Below, one piece after another: positions 49,182 to 58,706 of a stretch of 64,000 nt of DNA. The stretch comes from Oceanicola sp. 502str15. GTDB lineage: Bacteria; Pseudomonadota; Alphaproteobacteria; Rhodobacterales; Rhodobacteraceae. A program made the translations under genes and the position numbers. The first letter of the stretch is position 1. Every line of letters starts with the position of its first letter. The notes beneath the pieces are model-generated. The model worked only from the letters and a program-made list of their open reading frames with translations. It ran no database searches and was not told where the DNA came from. The DNA is taken from positions 2,480,001-2,544,000 of the forward strand of contig NZ_WYDQ01000001.1 in the NCBI RefSeq assembly GCF_024105635.1, given 5' to 3'.

Positions 49182-52085
49182 CTAGGCACTGCGCTTCAGA
49201 ACAGTCTGTGCCGCTGCTGCCTCACGACCGGGTGCGCCCCTCGATGAAGAGCTCGAACCGCTCAGCACGGTGGTGCCGCTTCGCGACCCCTTCGGCGCCT
49301 TGGCGCTGCCTGCGGCAGCGCTCCCTACGGGGGCCGCGCCTTCAGGCGCGGCGCTCTCGTGGGTGCGGAACCGGGCGGAAAGATCAAACAGGGTGCGGGC
49401 CTCTTCGGTCAGCAGCTGGCTGGAGGCCGCGGATTGCTCGAACATCGCGGCATTGTCCTGGGTCGCCCGGTCGAGCTGGGCCACCGCATGGCTGATTTCG
49501 CGCACGCCGGAGGATTGCTCGTTGGCGGCCCCGGCGATCGCCGTGATCTGGCCCGAAACCTCGCTGACCAGGTCGAGGATCCCGTCGAGCGCATCGCCGG
49601 CCTCGCCCACCTGAGAGACACCGCGGGTGATCCTGTCGCGGGTCGCATTGATGAGCCCGTTGATCTCCTTGGCCGCATCGGACGACCGATGGGCCAGCGA
49701 GCGCACCTCCATGGCCACGACCGCAAAGCCGCGGCCCTGCTCGCCGGCCCGTGCCGCCTCGACCCCGGCGTTCAGCGCCAGCAGGTTGGTCTGAAAGGCA
49801 ATGTCGTCGATCAGGTCGACGATCTTGGAGATGGCGGCAGAAGAGGCCTCGACCTCCGTCATCGTCGCCACCGCGCCGCGCACCGTGCTCTGGCTCGACT
49901 CTGCATTGTCGCGGGTGACCTGCATGATGCGATCCGCCTCGCGGGCCCGGTCGGCGGTGGCACCGGCGCTTTCGCTCAACTCGGTCACGGCGGCGCTGGT
50001 CTGTTCGAGGGTTGCGGCGCTGCTTTCGGTGCGGCGGGCAAGGTCCTTCGCCGCCGCAGAAATATCCTGCGAAGTGGTCTTCACCGTGTCGGCACTGGCC
50101 GAGAGGGCGGTGATGAGCTGCTCCAGCGTAAGCACGGCGGCGTTGAAATTCCGGCGCAGGCTCTCGTAGGTTCCCGCAAATTCGGTGTCGATGCTCACAG
50201 TCAGATCGCCGGCAGCAAGCTGATCGAGCGCCGTGGCCAGGCGTTCCACCACCAGCTCCTGCTCGTCCGCCCGCGCCTTGCGCTCTTCCTCTGCGGCGGC
50301 CCGGATGCGTTCGCGCTCCTCGGCCTCGGCGGCCTCGCGCTGGCGGGTCTCCTCTTCGCGCTTGCGCTCCGCGGCTTCGGCCTCCGCCGCCCTTGCACGC
50401 TCGCGGGCCTCCGCCTCTCTTTCCTTTTCGCGCGCCTGCGCCTCGCGCTCCGCCTCGGCCTCCTGCATCTTCTGCCGTTCGATCATCCCGTCCCGGAACA
50501 CCTTCAGGGCGCCCGCCATCCGGCCGATCTCCCCCCCGGTGCGGTCAAATCCCTCCACCGGCGCCAAGTCACCGCGCGACAGCCGCTCGGTCGCCTGGGT
50601 CACGCGCGCCATGGGGCGCAGGATCAGCGCCCAGGTCAGGATCGGTGCGGCCAGCAGGAGAATCAGGCTCGCAATCGCAATGATCTTGAACTCCGCGCGC
50701 GCTACATCGGCCTGCGACAGGATCTCCTCGCTGCTCGCCACCACCTCGGTCATCGCCAGCTGGGCATTGCCGCGTGCCGCCTCGACGATCTGCGCGATCG
50801 CGGCCCCCGACACATTCGACCGTCTGAAGGCCGCATTGCGGGCCTCGAGCATCTGACGGCGGGCGTCGACGACGCCGCCTTCCGCGGCAACGATCTGGTG
50901 CATTTCGTCCATCACCGCCACGAGGCTCTCGGGCAGCTCGTGCCCTGCAAGCAAGCCGTCGAGGTGGTTCAGCGCATCGTCGACAGAGGCCTGCGCCCCG
51001 GCCGCGGTGCCAACATCCTGCGCCGCCGCCCCGAGCAGAGCCTTGGCGAGCACCGCCTTCACCGAGATGCCGATCTCGCTCGAAGTGCGCATCTTGCTCA
51101 CCTGCTCGTCCAGCAGGGTCCGGATCGCCGCCTCGTTTCCGCTGGCGGCCTCTTGCGCCCGCTCCGTCAGCGCGGCATTCATCGCCTCGATCGCGCCGTT
51201 CACCGCCGTTGCGCTCGCCTGCCGCTGCGACAGCACCTCCTGCCGGAGATCGGCGCGTTGGTAGTCATTCTGCTCCTGCCGTGCCCGGAAGAACTCGGCG
51301 CTCGCGGCGATCTCGCCCATCAGCACGGCAGGCACCGCGCCCTCGGGCAGTTCGGACAGGGCGGTGTCGAGCTGGGCGAGGCTCTCTGCCGCCAGGTCGC
51401 CGAGGATCACCTCCATGAACATGTCCGGCTCATCCGCCAGCACCAGGGTCAAGCCGCTGAGAAGGTTGATCTCCGCCCGCGCGCGCATCAGCGCCAGCAT
51501 CTGGCTGAACTCCTCCTTCACCAGCGCCCCAAGCGTGGCCTTCACCGTTTCCACGGTATCCTCGCCGCCGATCTGAAGCTCGAAATAGGCATCATCGCCG
51601 AGCCCCACCATCGCGCCATTCGCCTCGTCCGAAAGCGTCACGAAGGCCTCCACCATCTCGCGCACCCGGTCCTGCTCGGAGAACCGCTCTTCCAGCGCCC
51701 GGACCATCGCCGCATTGGCGATGTCGAGTTCGGCCAGGAGCGGGTCGATCTCTTCGCGGGCGCCCGGGGCAAGGCGGCGGGTGGCGGCCTTGAGCGCGGT
51801 CACACCGTCCTGCAGCTCGGTGCCGGCGGTCTTGAGCGCCCCGGCGTCCCCGGCGAGCAGCACCCCGTTCAGCGCGCCCTGCACCGCGCCGGTCTGCGCC
51901 GTCACCTCCATGCTCGCCTCGATCCCCGGCAGGTTCTCGTCGATGAAGGCCTGCAGCGCGCCCGACAGGGCGCCGAACACGAACATCCCGATCGCCACAG
52001 CCGCCAGGACCATGGCACCGAGGGCCATGAAGATGAGGCCGAACTTGGTGGCGATGCCGCCGAAGAAAGATCTGATACGGGTCAC
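49182..52085 (-). CDS. Methyl-accepting chemotaxis protein with large sensory domain
   Basis: A 967-residue chemoreceptor. Helix 1 is at about residues 10-38 ([21 protein letters not shown]), and a mostly helical extracytoplasmic domain of about 430 residues follows. Helix 2 ([20 protein letters not shown]) lies near 480, then a HAMP domain. Next comes a highly charged Glu/Arg/Ala helix (about 540-610), a second HAMP-like segment ([21 protein letters not shown]) and the signalling hairpin, with its conserved tip [33 protein letters not shown] (given here only to locate it, near 780-810). The last 59 residues are Ser/Ala/Gly-rich and come from a tandem repeat unit. The start is GTG at 52085 with a GGAGA site. 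The upstream orphan binding protein may present ligands to it. Confidence 0.93.
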   Translation of the reverse strand: MTRIRSFFGGIATKFGLIFMALGAMVLAAVAIGMFVFGALSGALQAFIDENLPGIEASMEVTAQTGAVQGALNGVLLAGDAGALKTAGTELQDGVTALKAATRRLAPGAREEIDPLLAELDIANAAMVRALEERFSEQDRVREMVEAFVTLSDEANGAMVGLGDDAYFELQIGGEDTVETVKATLGALVKEEFSQMLALMRARAEINLLSGLTLVLADEPDMFMEVILGDLAAESLAQLDTALSELPEGAVPAVLMGEIAASAEFFRARQEQNDYQRADLRQEVLSQRQASATAVNGAIEAMNAALTERAQEAASGNEAAIRTLLDEQVSKMRTSSEIGISVKAVLAKALLGAAAQDVGTAAGAQASVDDALNHLDGLLAGHELPESLVAVMDEMHQIVAAEGGVVDARRQMLEARNAAFRRSNVSGAAIAQIVEAARGNAQLAMTEVVASSEEILSQADVARAEFKIIAIASLILLLAAPILTWALILRPMARVTQATERLSRGDLAPVEGFDRTGGEIGRMAGALKVFRDGMIERQKMQEAEAEREAQAREKEREAEARERARAAEAEAAERKREEETRQREAAEAEERERIRAAAEEERKARADEQELVVERLATALDQLAAGDLTVSIDTEFAGTYESLRRNFNAAVLTLEQLITALSASADTVKTTSQDISAAAKDLARRTESSAATLEQTSAAVTELSESAGATADRAREADRIMQVTRDNAESSQSTVRGAVATMTEVEASSAAISKIVDLIDDIAFQTNLLALNAGVEAARAGEQGRGFAVVAMEVRSLAHRSSDAAKEINGLINATRDRITRGVSQVGEAGDALDGILDLVSEVSGQITAIAGAANEQSSGVREISHAVAQLDRATQDNAAMFEQSAASSQLLTEEARTLFDLSARFRTHESAAPEGAAPVGSAAAGSAKAPKGSRSGTTVLSGSSSSSRGAPGREAAAAQTVLKRSA

Positions 52086-52164
52086 GTTGCGTCTCCGCGC
52101 CTTGAAACTCTGCAATCGTCCCGGCGCGGCACCGAGGCCGGCCGGGACGGGTAAATCATGCCGG

Positions 52165-53325
52165 TCAGGAACCGCCACCGCTCACCACCGTCTCGAAGCC
52201 GCCACCGGCGGTGATCCGGGTGAGAAACACGGCATCCAAGCCTTGGTTGTCGCCCGGCCCGTAGCTGAAGCCGAGGCCCCCGAGGTCGAAGCTGCCAAGC
52301 CCGGCCAGCGCCGCCAGAAAGCTCTCGCGGGTCACATCCTTGCCGGCAGCCTCCAGGGCGCGCAGCGCGACGCGGCCGGTCAGATAGCCCTCGAGGGTCA
52401 CGAACCCGGGGTGCGCATCGGGGCTCATCGCCAGCATTGCGGCCTGATACTCGGCCACCACCGGCAGCGAGGCATCCCAGGGGAAGGGCACCACCTGGCT
52501 GATGATCACCCCTTCGCCCGCCTCGCCCAGCTCCCCGGCCAGCGCCTCGGAGCCGACAAAGGAGATGTTCACGAAGGTCGGCTCGAACTTCAGCTTCTTC
52601 GACAGCCGGATGAACTCTGCAATCGGCTTGTACGCCCCCACCATCACCACGGCATCGGGCTTGGCCTTGCGGATCTCGATCAGCGCAGACTTCACGGCCA
52701 CGGTGTTGCGGGTGTAGCTGCCCGAGGCGGCAAGGCTCATGCCGCGCCGGTCGAGCGCCGCCGTCACCCCCTCGAGGCCGACCCGGCCGAAGCCGTCATC
52801 CTGATAGAGAATTGCGATGTTCTGCATCCCGAGCTCATCGACCAGATGGGCGATCCAGGCCTCGGTTTCCGCCCCATAGGTGGCGCGCACGTTGACCACA
52901 TTCGTCAGCTCCGGCGCCCGCAGAAAGCCCGCCCCGGTGAAGGGGCCGACATAGGGCATGTTGGCCGCCGTCGCCTCGGGCTGGGTGGCAAGGGCGGTGG
53001 GGGTGCCGACCGGGCCGATGAAGCCGATATGCCCGCCCCCTTCGATCACATGCAGCACATGGGCCACCGAGCGATCGGGCTCATACCCGTCATCAAGGCT
53101 CTCCAGCCGCACCATGCGACCATGCACGCCACCGGCGCGGTTGGCCTCCTCGAAGGCCGCGAGAATGCCGCTTCGCATCCCCTGCCCGAGCGCCGCAGCC
53201 GGGCCCTCCATGGCCGCCACCTGGGCGAAATGAACTGCATCCGGCTCCACCCCGTCGGCAGCCATCAGCGGGCTGCTCATCATCAGGGCGGCAAGGGGGG
53301 CGGCGAATTTACGCAGGGCTCTCAT
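52165..53325 (-). CDS. ABC-type substrate-binding protein, branched-chain amino acid/amide type
   Basis: A 386-residue periplasmic protein of the LivJ/AmiC class. [22 protein letters not shown] is the signal peptide. [31 protein letters not shown] and [19 protein letters not shown] are typical of the class, as is [13 protein letters not shown]. The ATG at 53325 follows GGAG at 6 bases; an upstream in-frame ATG at 53337 is possible. No permease or ATPase gene accompanies it, and the chemoreceptor gene starts 79 bases downstream on the same strand. It may therefore work as a sensing partner, not only a transport protein. Confidence 0.9.
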   Translation of the reverse strand: MRALRKFAAPLAALMMSSPLMAADGVEPDAVHFAQVAAMEGPAAALGQGMRSGILAAFEEANRAGGVHGRMVRLESLDDGYEPDRSVAHVLHVIEGGGHIGFIGPVGTPTALATQPEATAANMPYVGPFTGAGFLRAPELTNVVNVRATYGAETEAWIAHLVDELGMQNIAILYQDDGFGRVGLEGVTAALDRRGMSLAASGSYTRNTVAVKSALIEIRKAKPDAVVMVGAYKPIAEFIRLSKKLKFEPTFVNISFVGSEALAGELGEAGEGVIISQVVPFPWDASLPVVAEYQAAMLAMSPDAHPGFVTLEGYLTGRVALRALEAAGKDVTRESFLAALAGLGSFDLGGLGFSYGPGDNQGLDAVFLTRITAGGGFETVVSGGGS

Positions 53326-53489
53326 CCTGGTCTCCATGTCACGAGAAAATCCCGGTTCGCCTAGCATCCCGAGCCTTAAGGAAAGGTTCACTCCGGCCCC
53401 GAAAATTGCAGCGCAATTGCCCGGATCTTCCCGCCACCCGGCCCCGCAGGGCTTGCAGCCGGGCGCGTCAGGGCCGACAAGACAGGGCA

Positions 53490-54050
53490 ATGCCAGCCGC
53501 ACCAGAAACCCCGCCCGATCAGCCCCACCAGGTCCGCCGCAAGATCATCGACGGCGGCTTTCTCGTGCTGCTCGCCGTCACCCTGCTCGCCGCCGGGCTG
53601 GTCGCGGCACGGTTCGGTGCCGGTCACGCGCTGGCCACCGCCCTCGGGGCGCTCGGCTTTCTGGCGCTGTTGCTGCCCAAGGTCGGCGCCGGGCTCTTCG
53701 TGGCGGCGGCAATTCCGCTGCTGCTCCCGCGCGAGAGGGTCTCGGCCCTGATCGGGCAGGAGAGCGGCTGGCGCGGGCTGGTGCTGGCCTCTGCCGCCGG
53801 GGCGCTGCTGCCGGGCGGGCCGGGCATGACCTTTCCGCTCGCCGCCGCGCTGCTCGTGGCCGGGGCCGACCTTGGCGCAACGCTCGCACTCATCACCGGC
53901 TGGTCGCTGCTCTCGCTCAACCGCACCCTGATCTGGGAGCTGTCGTTTCTCGACTGGCACCTCGTCGCGCTGCGGGTCGCCCTCTGCCTGCCGGTGCCGC
54001 TGGCGGTGGGGCTGGTGGCGCGGGCGCTGGTGGGGAGGCAACGGGCATGA
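53490..54050 (+). CDS. Small permease-like membrane protein, first half of a split pair
   Basis: A 186-residue protein with about five helices (e.g. GGFLVLLAVTLLAAGLVAARF). LLPGGPGMTFPLAAALLVAGADLGATLALITGWSLLSLNRTLI resembles the repeat seen in ArsP/DUF318 permeases, which consist of two such halves. The next gene encodes a matching half and overlaps this one by four bases (ATGA), so both probably form one transporter. Conserved cysteines of metal-exporting ArsP are absent. The start at 53490 avoids an unlikely Arg-rich extension. The substrate is unknown. Confidence 0.7.
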   Translation: MPAAPETPPDQPHQVRRKIIDGGFLVLLAVTLLAAGLVAARFGAGHALATALGALGFLALLLPKVGAGLFVAAAIPLLLPRERVSALIGQESGWRGLVLASAAGALLPGGPGMTFPLAAALLVAGADLGATLALITGWSLLSLNRTLIWELSFLDWHLVALRVALCLPVPLAVGLVARALVGRQRA

Positions 54051-54529
54051 ACATCCTCATCGGCACCGTGCTGCTCTATGCCCTCGCCGCCTTCACATGG
54101 GCCAAGCTGGCCACCCCCGCCCGGCGCCGCGCCGCGTTGGCCGACACCGCCCGGCTCGCCGCCTTCTCCCTGCCCCGGCTCTTCGTGGCGATGATCGGCG
54201 CGGCCCTGCTGGCCGAGCTGATGCCCGCCGACCGGATCGAGGCGCTCTTCGGCACCGACGCCGGGCTGCGCGCCCTGCTGCTCGCCACGCTCCTCGGCCC
54301 GATCACCCCGGGCGGCGCCTTCGTCAGCTTCGCCCTCGCGGCCGCCGCGCTGAAGGCCGGGGCCACCCCGGCGGCGGCAATCACCTATGTCACCTCCTGG
54401 AGCCTGTTCTCCCTGACCAAGATCCTCGCCTACGAGATCCCCTTCATGGGCACCCGCACCATGGCGCTCCGCCTCGCCATCTCGCTCCCGATCCCGCTGG
54501 TGGTGGGCAGCCTGAGCCTGCTCTTCTGA
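54047..54529 (+). CDS. Small permease-like membrane protein, second half of a split pair
   Basis: A 160-residue protein with about four helices. LLGPITPGGAFVSFALAAAALKAGATPAAAITYVTSWSLFSLTKIL parallels the PGG-containing block of the upstream partner, indicating an internal duplication that is split over two genes. It ends LRLAISLPIPLVVGSLSLLF. It is translationally coupled to the first half by ATGA. It resembles YraQ/DUF318-like permeases, but the family call is tentative. Confidence 0.7.
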   Translation: MNILIGTVLLYALAAFTWAKLATPARRRAALADTARLAAFSLPRLFVAMIGAALLAELMPADRIEALFGTDAGLRALLLATLLGPITPGGAFVSFALAAAALKAGATPAAAITYVTSWSLFSLTKILAYEIPFMGTRTMALRLAISLPIPLVVGSLSLLF

Positions 54530-54634
54530 GCGCCAACGGCGGGCTGCCGCCAGCCACGGGCTTGTGACCGACGCCCCGTAGCCGCACCGCTCTGCGCCGG
54601 AGTATAAGCACCCCGACCCAACCCCGGAGCCCCC

Positions 54635-55036
54635 ATGCCCACGCGCCGCCTCACCCCCTGCATCGCCGCCGCCCTGACCGCGCTCCTTGCGCTGACAGGC
54701 TGCGATTCCACCGGCAACAAGGGGATCTCGGAGGAAACCGAGGAAAGCGTGCAATCCAAGCTGACCGAAGGGGTCACCACCCAGGCCGAGGTCCGGCAGA
54801 TGTTCGGCGCGCCGGGCAACGTGACCTTCAGCGCCGGCGGGCATGACATCTGGTCCTACGACTACTCCGAGATGAAGCAGAGCGCGCTCAACTACATCCC
54901 CTACATCAACCAGCTCGGCAGCTCGGCCAAGGGCACCCGCAAGCAGCTAGTGATCCTGTTCAACGCCCGCAAGGTCGTGCGCCGCTACACGCTGATGGAA
55001 TCGGAGATGGTCGAGCGCAGCGGCCTCTTCCCCTGA
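54635..55036 (+). CDS. BamE/SmpA-like outer-membrane lipoprotein
   Basis: A 133-residue lipoprotein. The signal ends in the lipobox LTGC (Cys about residue 23). The mature part has KLTEGVTTQAEVRQMFGAPGNVTFSAGGHDIWSYDYSE, in which the helix-turn-'G-x-P' pattern is that of SmpA/OmlA proteins, and ends with QLVILFNARKVVRRYTLMES. It is probably anchored in the outer membrane. It is shorter on recognisable detail than true BamE, so it may be one of several related lipoproteins. A lone TATAAG at 54603 is a possible -10, without a clear -35. Confidence 0.75.
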   Translation: MPTRRLTPCIAAALTALLALTGCDSTGNKGISEETEESVQSKLTEGVTTQAEVRQMFGAPGNVTFSAGGHDIWSYDYSEMKQSALNYIPYINQLGSSAKGTRKQLVILFNARKVVRRYTLMESEMVERSGLFP

Positions 55037-55111
55037 TCCGCAAACCCCGCCGCGCTTGATCCCCGCCCCCACCCTGCTAGAACCTCCCGACCCCGGGAGG
55101 AGACGGCACCT

Positions 55112-56404
55112 ATGACACAGCCCCACGTTCTCATCGCAGGCGGCGGCATCGGCGGCCTTGCCATGGCGCTGACGCTGCACCAGATCGGCGTGCCCTGCAC
55201 CGTGTTCGAAAGCTCCCGCGAGCTGAAGCCGCTGGGGGTGGGGATCAACCTGCAACCCAACGCGGTGCGCGAACTCTTCGATCTCGGCATCGGCCCCGAG
55301 GCGCTCGACACCATCGGCCTTCCGGCCCGCGAATGGGCGCTGGTCGGGCTGAACGGCAACGATGTCTACGCCGAACCCCGCGGCCTCGATGCCGGCTACA
55401 ACTGGCCGCAATACGCGGTGCACAGGGGCGAGCTGCACATGCTGCTGGCCCGCACCTTCACCGAGCGCGCCGGGGCCGATGCGCTGCGGCTCGGCTGCCG
55501 CGTCACCGGCTACAGCAAGAGCGGCGCGGGCGTCACCGCCCATATCGAGCACACCGACAACACCACCTCCGAAACAACCGGCACCCTGCTCATCGGGGCC
55601 GACGGCATCCACTCTGCGATCCGCGCCCAGATGCACCCCGAGCAGCCGCCGATCCACTGGGGCGGCGCGCTGATGTGGCGCGGCACCACGCTGGCGCGGC
55701 CCATCCGCACCGGCTCCTCCTTCATCGGGCTCGGGACCCATCGCCAGCGCATGGTGATTTACCCGATCTCCCACCCTGACCCCGAGACAGGGCTGGCCCT
55801 GATCAACTGGATCGCCGAAGTCACCTTCGACGAGGCCGAAGCCCGCAAGTCCGGCTGGTTCCGCCCCGCGCCGATCTCCGACTTCATCCACATGTTCGAA
55901 GACTGGCGCTACGACTGGCTCGACGTGCCCGCGCTGATCTCGGGCGCGGGCGAGGCCTTCGAAAACCCGATGATCGACCGCGACCCGGTGCGAACATGGG
56001 CCGACGGGCCGGTGGTGCTGATGGGAGACGCCGCCCATGCGATGTATCCCACCGGCTCCAACGGCGCCTCGCAGGCGGTGGTCGATGCCCGCGAGATCGG
56101 CGCGGCGATGCTGGAGCACGGTGTCACCCCCGCGGCGCTGGCCGCCTTCGACAACAAGCTCTGCGGCCCGATTTCCGAGGTGATCCTGCGCAACCGCGGG
56201 GCCGGACCCTTCGGCCTGCTGAACATGGTGAACGACCGCTGCGGCGGCGAGTTCGACGACATCGACGCGGTGATCCCGCCCGCCGAACGGGCCGAGTTCA
56301 TGGCCCGCTACCAGTCGGCGGCAGGCTTTGCACGCGATGCACTCAACGCCGCCGCCCCCACCATCGCGCCCGGTGCCCGGGTCGCGGCACCCAGCCCGGC
56401 CTGA
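55112..56404 (+). CDS. FAD-dependent monooxygenase
   Basis: A 430-residue flavoprotein of the PHBH/salicylate hydroxylase class. The FAD-binding GGGIGGL is at residues 9-15, TLLIGADGIHSAIR is the DG motif near 165, and VVLMGDAAHAMYPTGSNGASQAV the GD motif near 300. Such enzymes hydroxylate aromatic or similar rings with NAD(P)H and oxygen; this version resembles those annotated 'flavin-dependent oxidoreductase' (PhzS-like). GGGAGGAG lies just upstream of the ATG. A GntR regulator follows on the same strand. The substrate is not evident. Confidence 0.9.
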   Translation: MTQPHVLIAGGGIGGLAMALTLHQIGVPCTVFESSRELKPLGVGINLQPNAVRELFDLGIGPEALDTIGLPAREWALVGLNGNDVYAEPRGLDAGYNWPQYAVHRGELHMLLARTFTERAGADALRLGCRVTGYSKSGAGVTAHIEHTDNTTSETTGTLLIGADGIHSAIRAQMHPEQPPIHWGGALMWRGTTLARPIRTGSSFIGLGTHRQRMVIYPISHPDPETGLALINWIAEVTFDEAEARKSGWFRPAPISDFIHMFEDWRYDWLDVPALISGAGEAFENPMIDRDPVRTWADGPVVLMGDAAHAMYPTGSNGASQAVVDAREIGAAMLEHGVTPAALAAFDNKLCGPISEVILRNRGAGPFGLLNMVNDRCGGEFDDIDAVIPPAERAEFMARYQSAAGFARDALNAAAPTIAPGARVAAPSPA

Positions 56405-56531
56405 GCGGCGGAGGGGCGGCTGTGGCCCGCCCGACAACATCGACAATCCCCGGTTTTCCGACGATAGCCGCCTCTGTCGTTGATCGCCCCCGCGCCGCCT
56501 GCTAGCCTCACGGAAAATCACAGGCCGCCCC

Positions 56532-57194
56532 ATGAACATCGCCCAGGAAACCCTGTCAGATCGCGCCCACGCCATGTTGCGCGGCGATATCGTCTCAGGC
56601 CGCCTCCCGCCCGAAACCCGCCTGCGCATCGCCCAGCTCTCCGAAACCTACGGCATCGGCGCCAGCCCGCTGCGCGAGGCGCTCTCCAAGCTCACCGCCG
56701 AATTTCTGGTGATCTTCGAGGCCCAGCGCGGCTTTTCCGTCGCGCCGGTCTCCGCCGAGGAGCTGCGCGACATCTCCCGCGTGCGCTGCGACCTCGAGAG
56801 CGAGGCGCTCCAGCGCGCCATCGCCGCCGGCGACGACAGCTGGGAGGCCGGCATCGTCGCCGCCTTCTACGCCTTGGGCAAAGCCGACAGCCGCCGCCGC
56901 GAAAACCCCTCGGACGGGGCCTCCGACTGGGAAGACAAGAACCGCGCCTTCCACGAGGCCCTCGTCGCCGCCTGCGAAAGCCCGTGGCTCAAGCGCCTGC
57001 GCGGGCTGATCTACTACCAGCACGAACGCTACCGCCGCATCTCGCTGACCCACCCCGACCCGGCGCGCGACCTTCAGGCCGAGCATCAGGCCATCATGGA
57101 CGCCACCCTCGCCCGCGACACGCCAACAGCCATCCGCCTGTCGAACGCGCATATCGACAGAACCACCCAGGCCGTCCTCAAGGTCATCGCGTAG
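56532..57194 (+). CDS. GntR-family transcriptional regulator, FCD type
   Basis: A 220-residue regulator. ETRLRIAQLSETYGIGASPLREALSKL is the winged helix reading region, and the FCD domain starts near ELRDISRVRCDLESEALQRAIAAG. The Asp, Arg and His residues (DLESEA, FHEALVAAC, HQAIMDATLARD) that bind metal or acid in FCD domains are present. It probably controls the monooxygenase gene 127 bases upstream, but no palindrome was obvious between them. Confidence 0.9.
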   Translation: MNIAQETLSDRAHAMLRGDIVSGRLPPETRLRIAQLSETYGIGASPLREALSKLTAEFLVIFEAQRGFSVAPVSAEELRDISRVRCDLESEALQRAIAAGDDSWEAGIVAAFYALGKADSRRRENPSDGASDWEDKNRAFHEALVAACESPWLKRLRGLIYYQHERYRRISLTHPDPARDLQAEHQAIMDATLARDTPTAIRLSNAHIDRTTQAVLKVIA

Positions 57195-57212
57195 GGCGGG
57201 ACTTGTCCCGCC
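57195..57212. terminator. Hairpin between convergent GntR and GNAT genes
   Basis: GGCGGGAC and GTCCCGCC arms with a TT loop start directly after the GntR stop codon. Convergent genes share it. The T tract is poor, so termination strength is uncertain. Confidence 0.5.
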
Positions 57213-57242
57213 TTGGCAGAAGCCCCCCGCCGAGGCACCGCC

Positions 57243-57689
57243 TCACAGGTACTTCTTGAACCCCAGGTGGCTCGCCTCGAACCCCAGCCCCTCGTAAAAC
57301 CGGCGGCTGTCCACCCGGGCGGCATTCATCGTCAGCTGCACAAGGCTGCACCCCGCCGCCTTCGCCCGCGCCTCGATGTCGGCAAACATCAGCTGCCCCA
57401 CGCCCTGGCCCCTCAAGGCGCCCGCGACCCGCACGCTCTCCACCTGCGCCCGCCGCGCGGCGGCCAGCGAGAGCCCCGAAATGAAGGTCAGCTGATAGGT
57501 CGCCACCACCACGCCGTCGCGCTCACCCACGAACACCCGGTTGCCCGGCTCGCGCTGCATTGCATCGAAAGCGGCAAGATAGGGCTCCAGCCCGGCCCGC
57601 TCGCGGCCCTGCCCGAGCATGTCATCGGCCAGCAGCGCCACCACGGCAGGCACATCCTCGCGCCGCGCCTCGCGGAACCGCAGGCTCAT
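57243..57689 (-). CDS. GNAT-family N-acetyltransferase
   Basis: A 148-residue acetyltransferase. [23 protein letters not shown] is a typical opening; [31 protein letters not shown] has the RxxGxG acetyl-CoA loop near residue 90, and [33 protein letters not shown] the C-terminal NxxRxxRFYxxLGF pattern. The ATG at 57689 overlaps the trpF stop by four bases, so it is translated after trpF. The substrate is unknown, possibly a small amine or amino acid. Confidence 0.85.
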   Translation of the reverse strand: MSLRFREARREDVPAVVALLADDMLGQGRERAGLEPYLAAFDAMQREPGNRVFVGERDGVVVATYQLTFISGLSLAAARRAQVESVRVAGALRGQGVGQLMFADIEARAKAAGCSLVQLTMNAARVDSRRFYEGLGFEASHLGFKKYL

Positions 57690-58336
57690 CCGTCGATCTC
57701 CGCGACAGCCTCCATGAAGGCGCGGATCATCCCGGCGTCCTTCACCCCCTTCTCGCGCTCCACGCCCGACGAAAGGTCCACCTGCCGCGCCCCGGTCCGC
57801 GCCACCGCCTCGGCCACGTTGCCCGCGTGCAGACCGCCCGCCAGCAACCACGGCACGCCCCAGCGCCGCCCGGCGATGAGCCGCCAGTCGAAGGGCAGGC
57901 CATTGCCGCCGGGCAGCTCGTCGCCCGGCGCGGGCTTGGCATCGACCAGCAGCATGTCCGCCACCCGGCCATGCTCGTCCAGCGCCGACAGATCCGCCTC
58001 GCCGGCCACGCCCACCGCCTTCATCACCGGCAACCCGTAGCGCGCGCGCACCTCGGCCACCCGCTCCGGGCTCTCCTTGCCATGCAGTTGAATGATATCC
58101 AGCGGCACCGCCTCGATGATCCGGTCCAGCAGCGCGTCATCCGCATCCACCACCAGCCCCACCTTGGCCAAGCCCTCGGGCGCCACCAGCGCCAGCTCGC
58201 GCGCCCGCTCGGGGCTGACATATCGCGGCGAGGGCTCGAAGAAGTTCAGCCCCGCATAGGCCGCCCCGGCCTCGGCCACGGCACGCATGTCCTCCGGGCG
58301 CTTCAGCCCGCAGATCTTCACCCGGATGTCCGCCAT
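57686..58336 (-). CDS. trpF: Phosphoribosylanthranilate isomerase
   Basis: A 216-residue barrel enzyme of tryptophan synthesis, converting phosphoribosylanthranilate to carboxyphenylamino-deoxyribulose phosphate. [12 protein letters not shown] at the start has the catalytic Cys, [13 protein letters not shown] the Asp region, [12 protein letters not shown] is the family block, and [16 protein letters not shown] and [15 protein letters not shown] bind the phosphate. Length is normal. It lies 1 base after the lapA-like gene and is separated from other trp genes, as in many Rhodobacteraceae. Confidence 0.96.
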   Translation of the reverse strand: MADIRVKICGLKRPEDMRAVAEAGAAYAGLNFFEPSPRYVSPERARELALVAPEGLAKVGLVVDADDALLDRIIEAVPLDIIQLHGKESPERVAEVRARYGLPVMKAVGVAGEADLSALDEHGRVADMLLVDAKPAPGDELPGGNGLPFDWRLIAGRRWGVPWLLAGGLHAGNVAEAVARTGARQVDLSSGVEREKGVKDAGMIRAFMEAVAEIDG

Positions 58337-58337
58337 G

Positions 58338-58697
58338 TCAGCTTGCCTTGCGATCGTCCAGCAGCGCCAGAACGTCGTCCTGCTCCTGCCCGGTCTCGCG
58401 CTTCACCTGATCCAGTTCCTTCTTCGCCCGCCGCGCCTCCTTGGCCTGGCGTGCGGCCTCGGCCCGGTGCTTGTGCTCGCGGAACCACTCCCAGATGAAC
58501 CCGACCAGAATGCCGAGCGCGATCATCGCAAAGAGCGAGACGAACAGCGGCAGCGTGATCTGATAGGGCAGCCCCAGCAGGTCGGCCAGCTCGCCGGGCA
58601 ACAGCTTCAGCGTCACCGGCTCGCGATTGGCGAGAGCAAGGGTAATGAGAACAATGGCGAGGGCGGCCAGAAAGCCGTAGCGGAGATACCGGATCAT
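58338..58697 (-). CDS. LapA-domain (DUF1049) membrane protein
   Basis: A 119-residue membrane protein with two helices, residues about 5-24 and 44-66. [23 protein letters not shown] and [30 protein letters not shown] match the LapA/YciS family. The C-terminal half is a charged coiled coil in the cytoplasm. In Enterobacteria the relative helps lipopolysaccharide assembly regulation; here the role is inferred. It is 9 bases after ihfB, in the conserved ihfB-lapA-trpF order. Confidence 0.85.
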   Translation of the reverse strand: MIRYLRYGFLAALAIVLITLALANREPVTLKLLPGELADLLGLPYQITLPLFVSLFAMIALGILVGFIWEWFREHKHRAEAARQAKEARRAKKELDQVKRETGQEQDDVLALLDDRKAS

Positions 58698-58706
58698 GTC
58701 CCCGTT

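Larger units (their letters stand above)
48151..49362. repeat. Tandem array of about six ~200-bp repeats, overlapping the chemoreceptor 3' end
   Basis: Units begin at 48181, 48376, 48579, 48782, 48983 and 49184 with AGGCACTGCGCTTCAG or a variant, giving periods of 195, 203, 203, 201 and 201 bases; 48151-48180 is the end of a further partial unit. Each unit contains a GCCGCGCC-TTNN-GGCGCGGC hairpin, and most have GCGCTGCC-TGC-GGCAGCGC about 12-15 bases before it. Units 2, 4 and 6 share one sub-type (CACGACCGGGCGCGCC) and units 3 and 5 another (CTCATGGCCGGATGCGCC), so the array also has a two-unit order. Unit 6 encodes the last 59 residues of the chemoreceptor. The units diverge too much to be a recent slip product. 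The roughly 1-kb stretch 48137-49181 has no other gene. Confidence 0.9.

Noticed and set aside
48151..49362. CRISPR array or diversity-generating retroelement
   Set aside because: Units are about 200 bp, similar along their whole length with no spacers; no cas gene, no reverse transcriptase and no adenine-biased variation were seen.
48164..49495. Plus-strand frame of 443 codons through the tandem array
   Set aside because: It survives only because the repeats share composition; the period shifts frame between units and the translation is Arg/Pro filler without a start signal.
49359..52154. Plus-strand frame of 931 codons opposite the chemoreceptor
   Set aside because: Antisense shadow of a well-supported receptor gene; low-complexity Arg/Leu/His translation and no plausible ribosome site.
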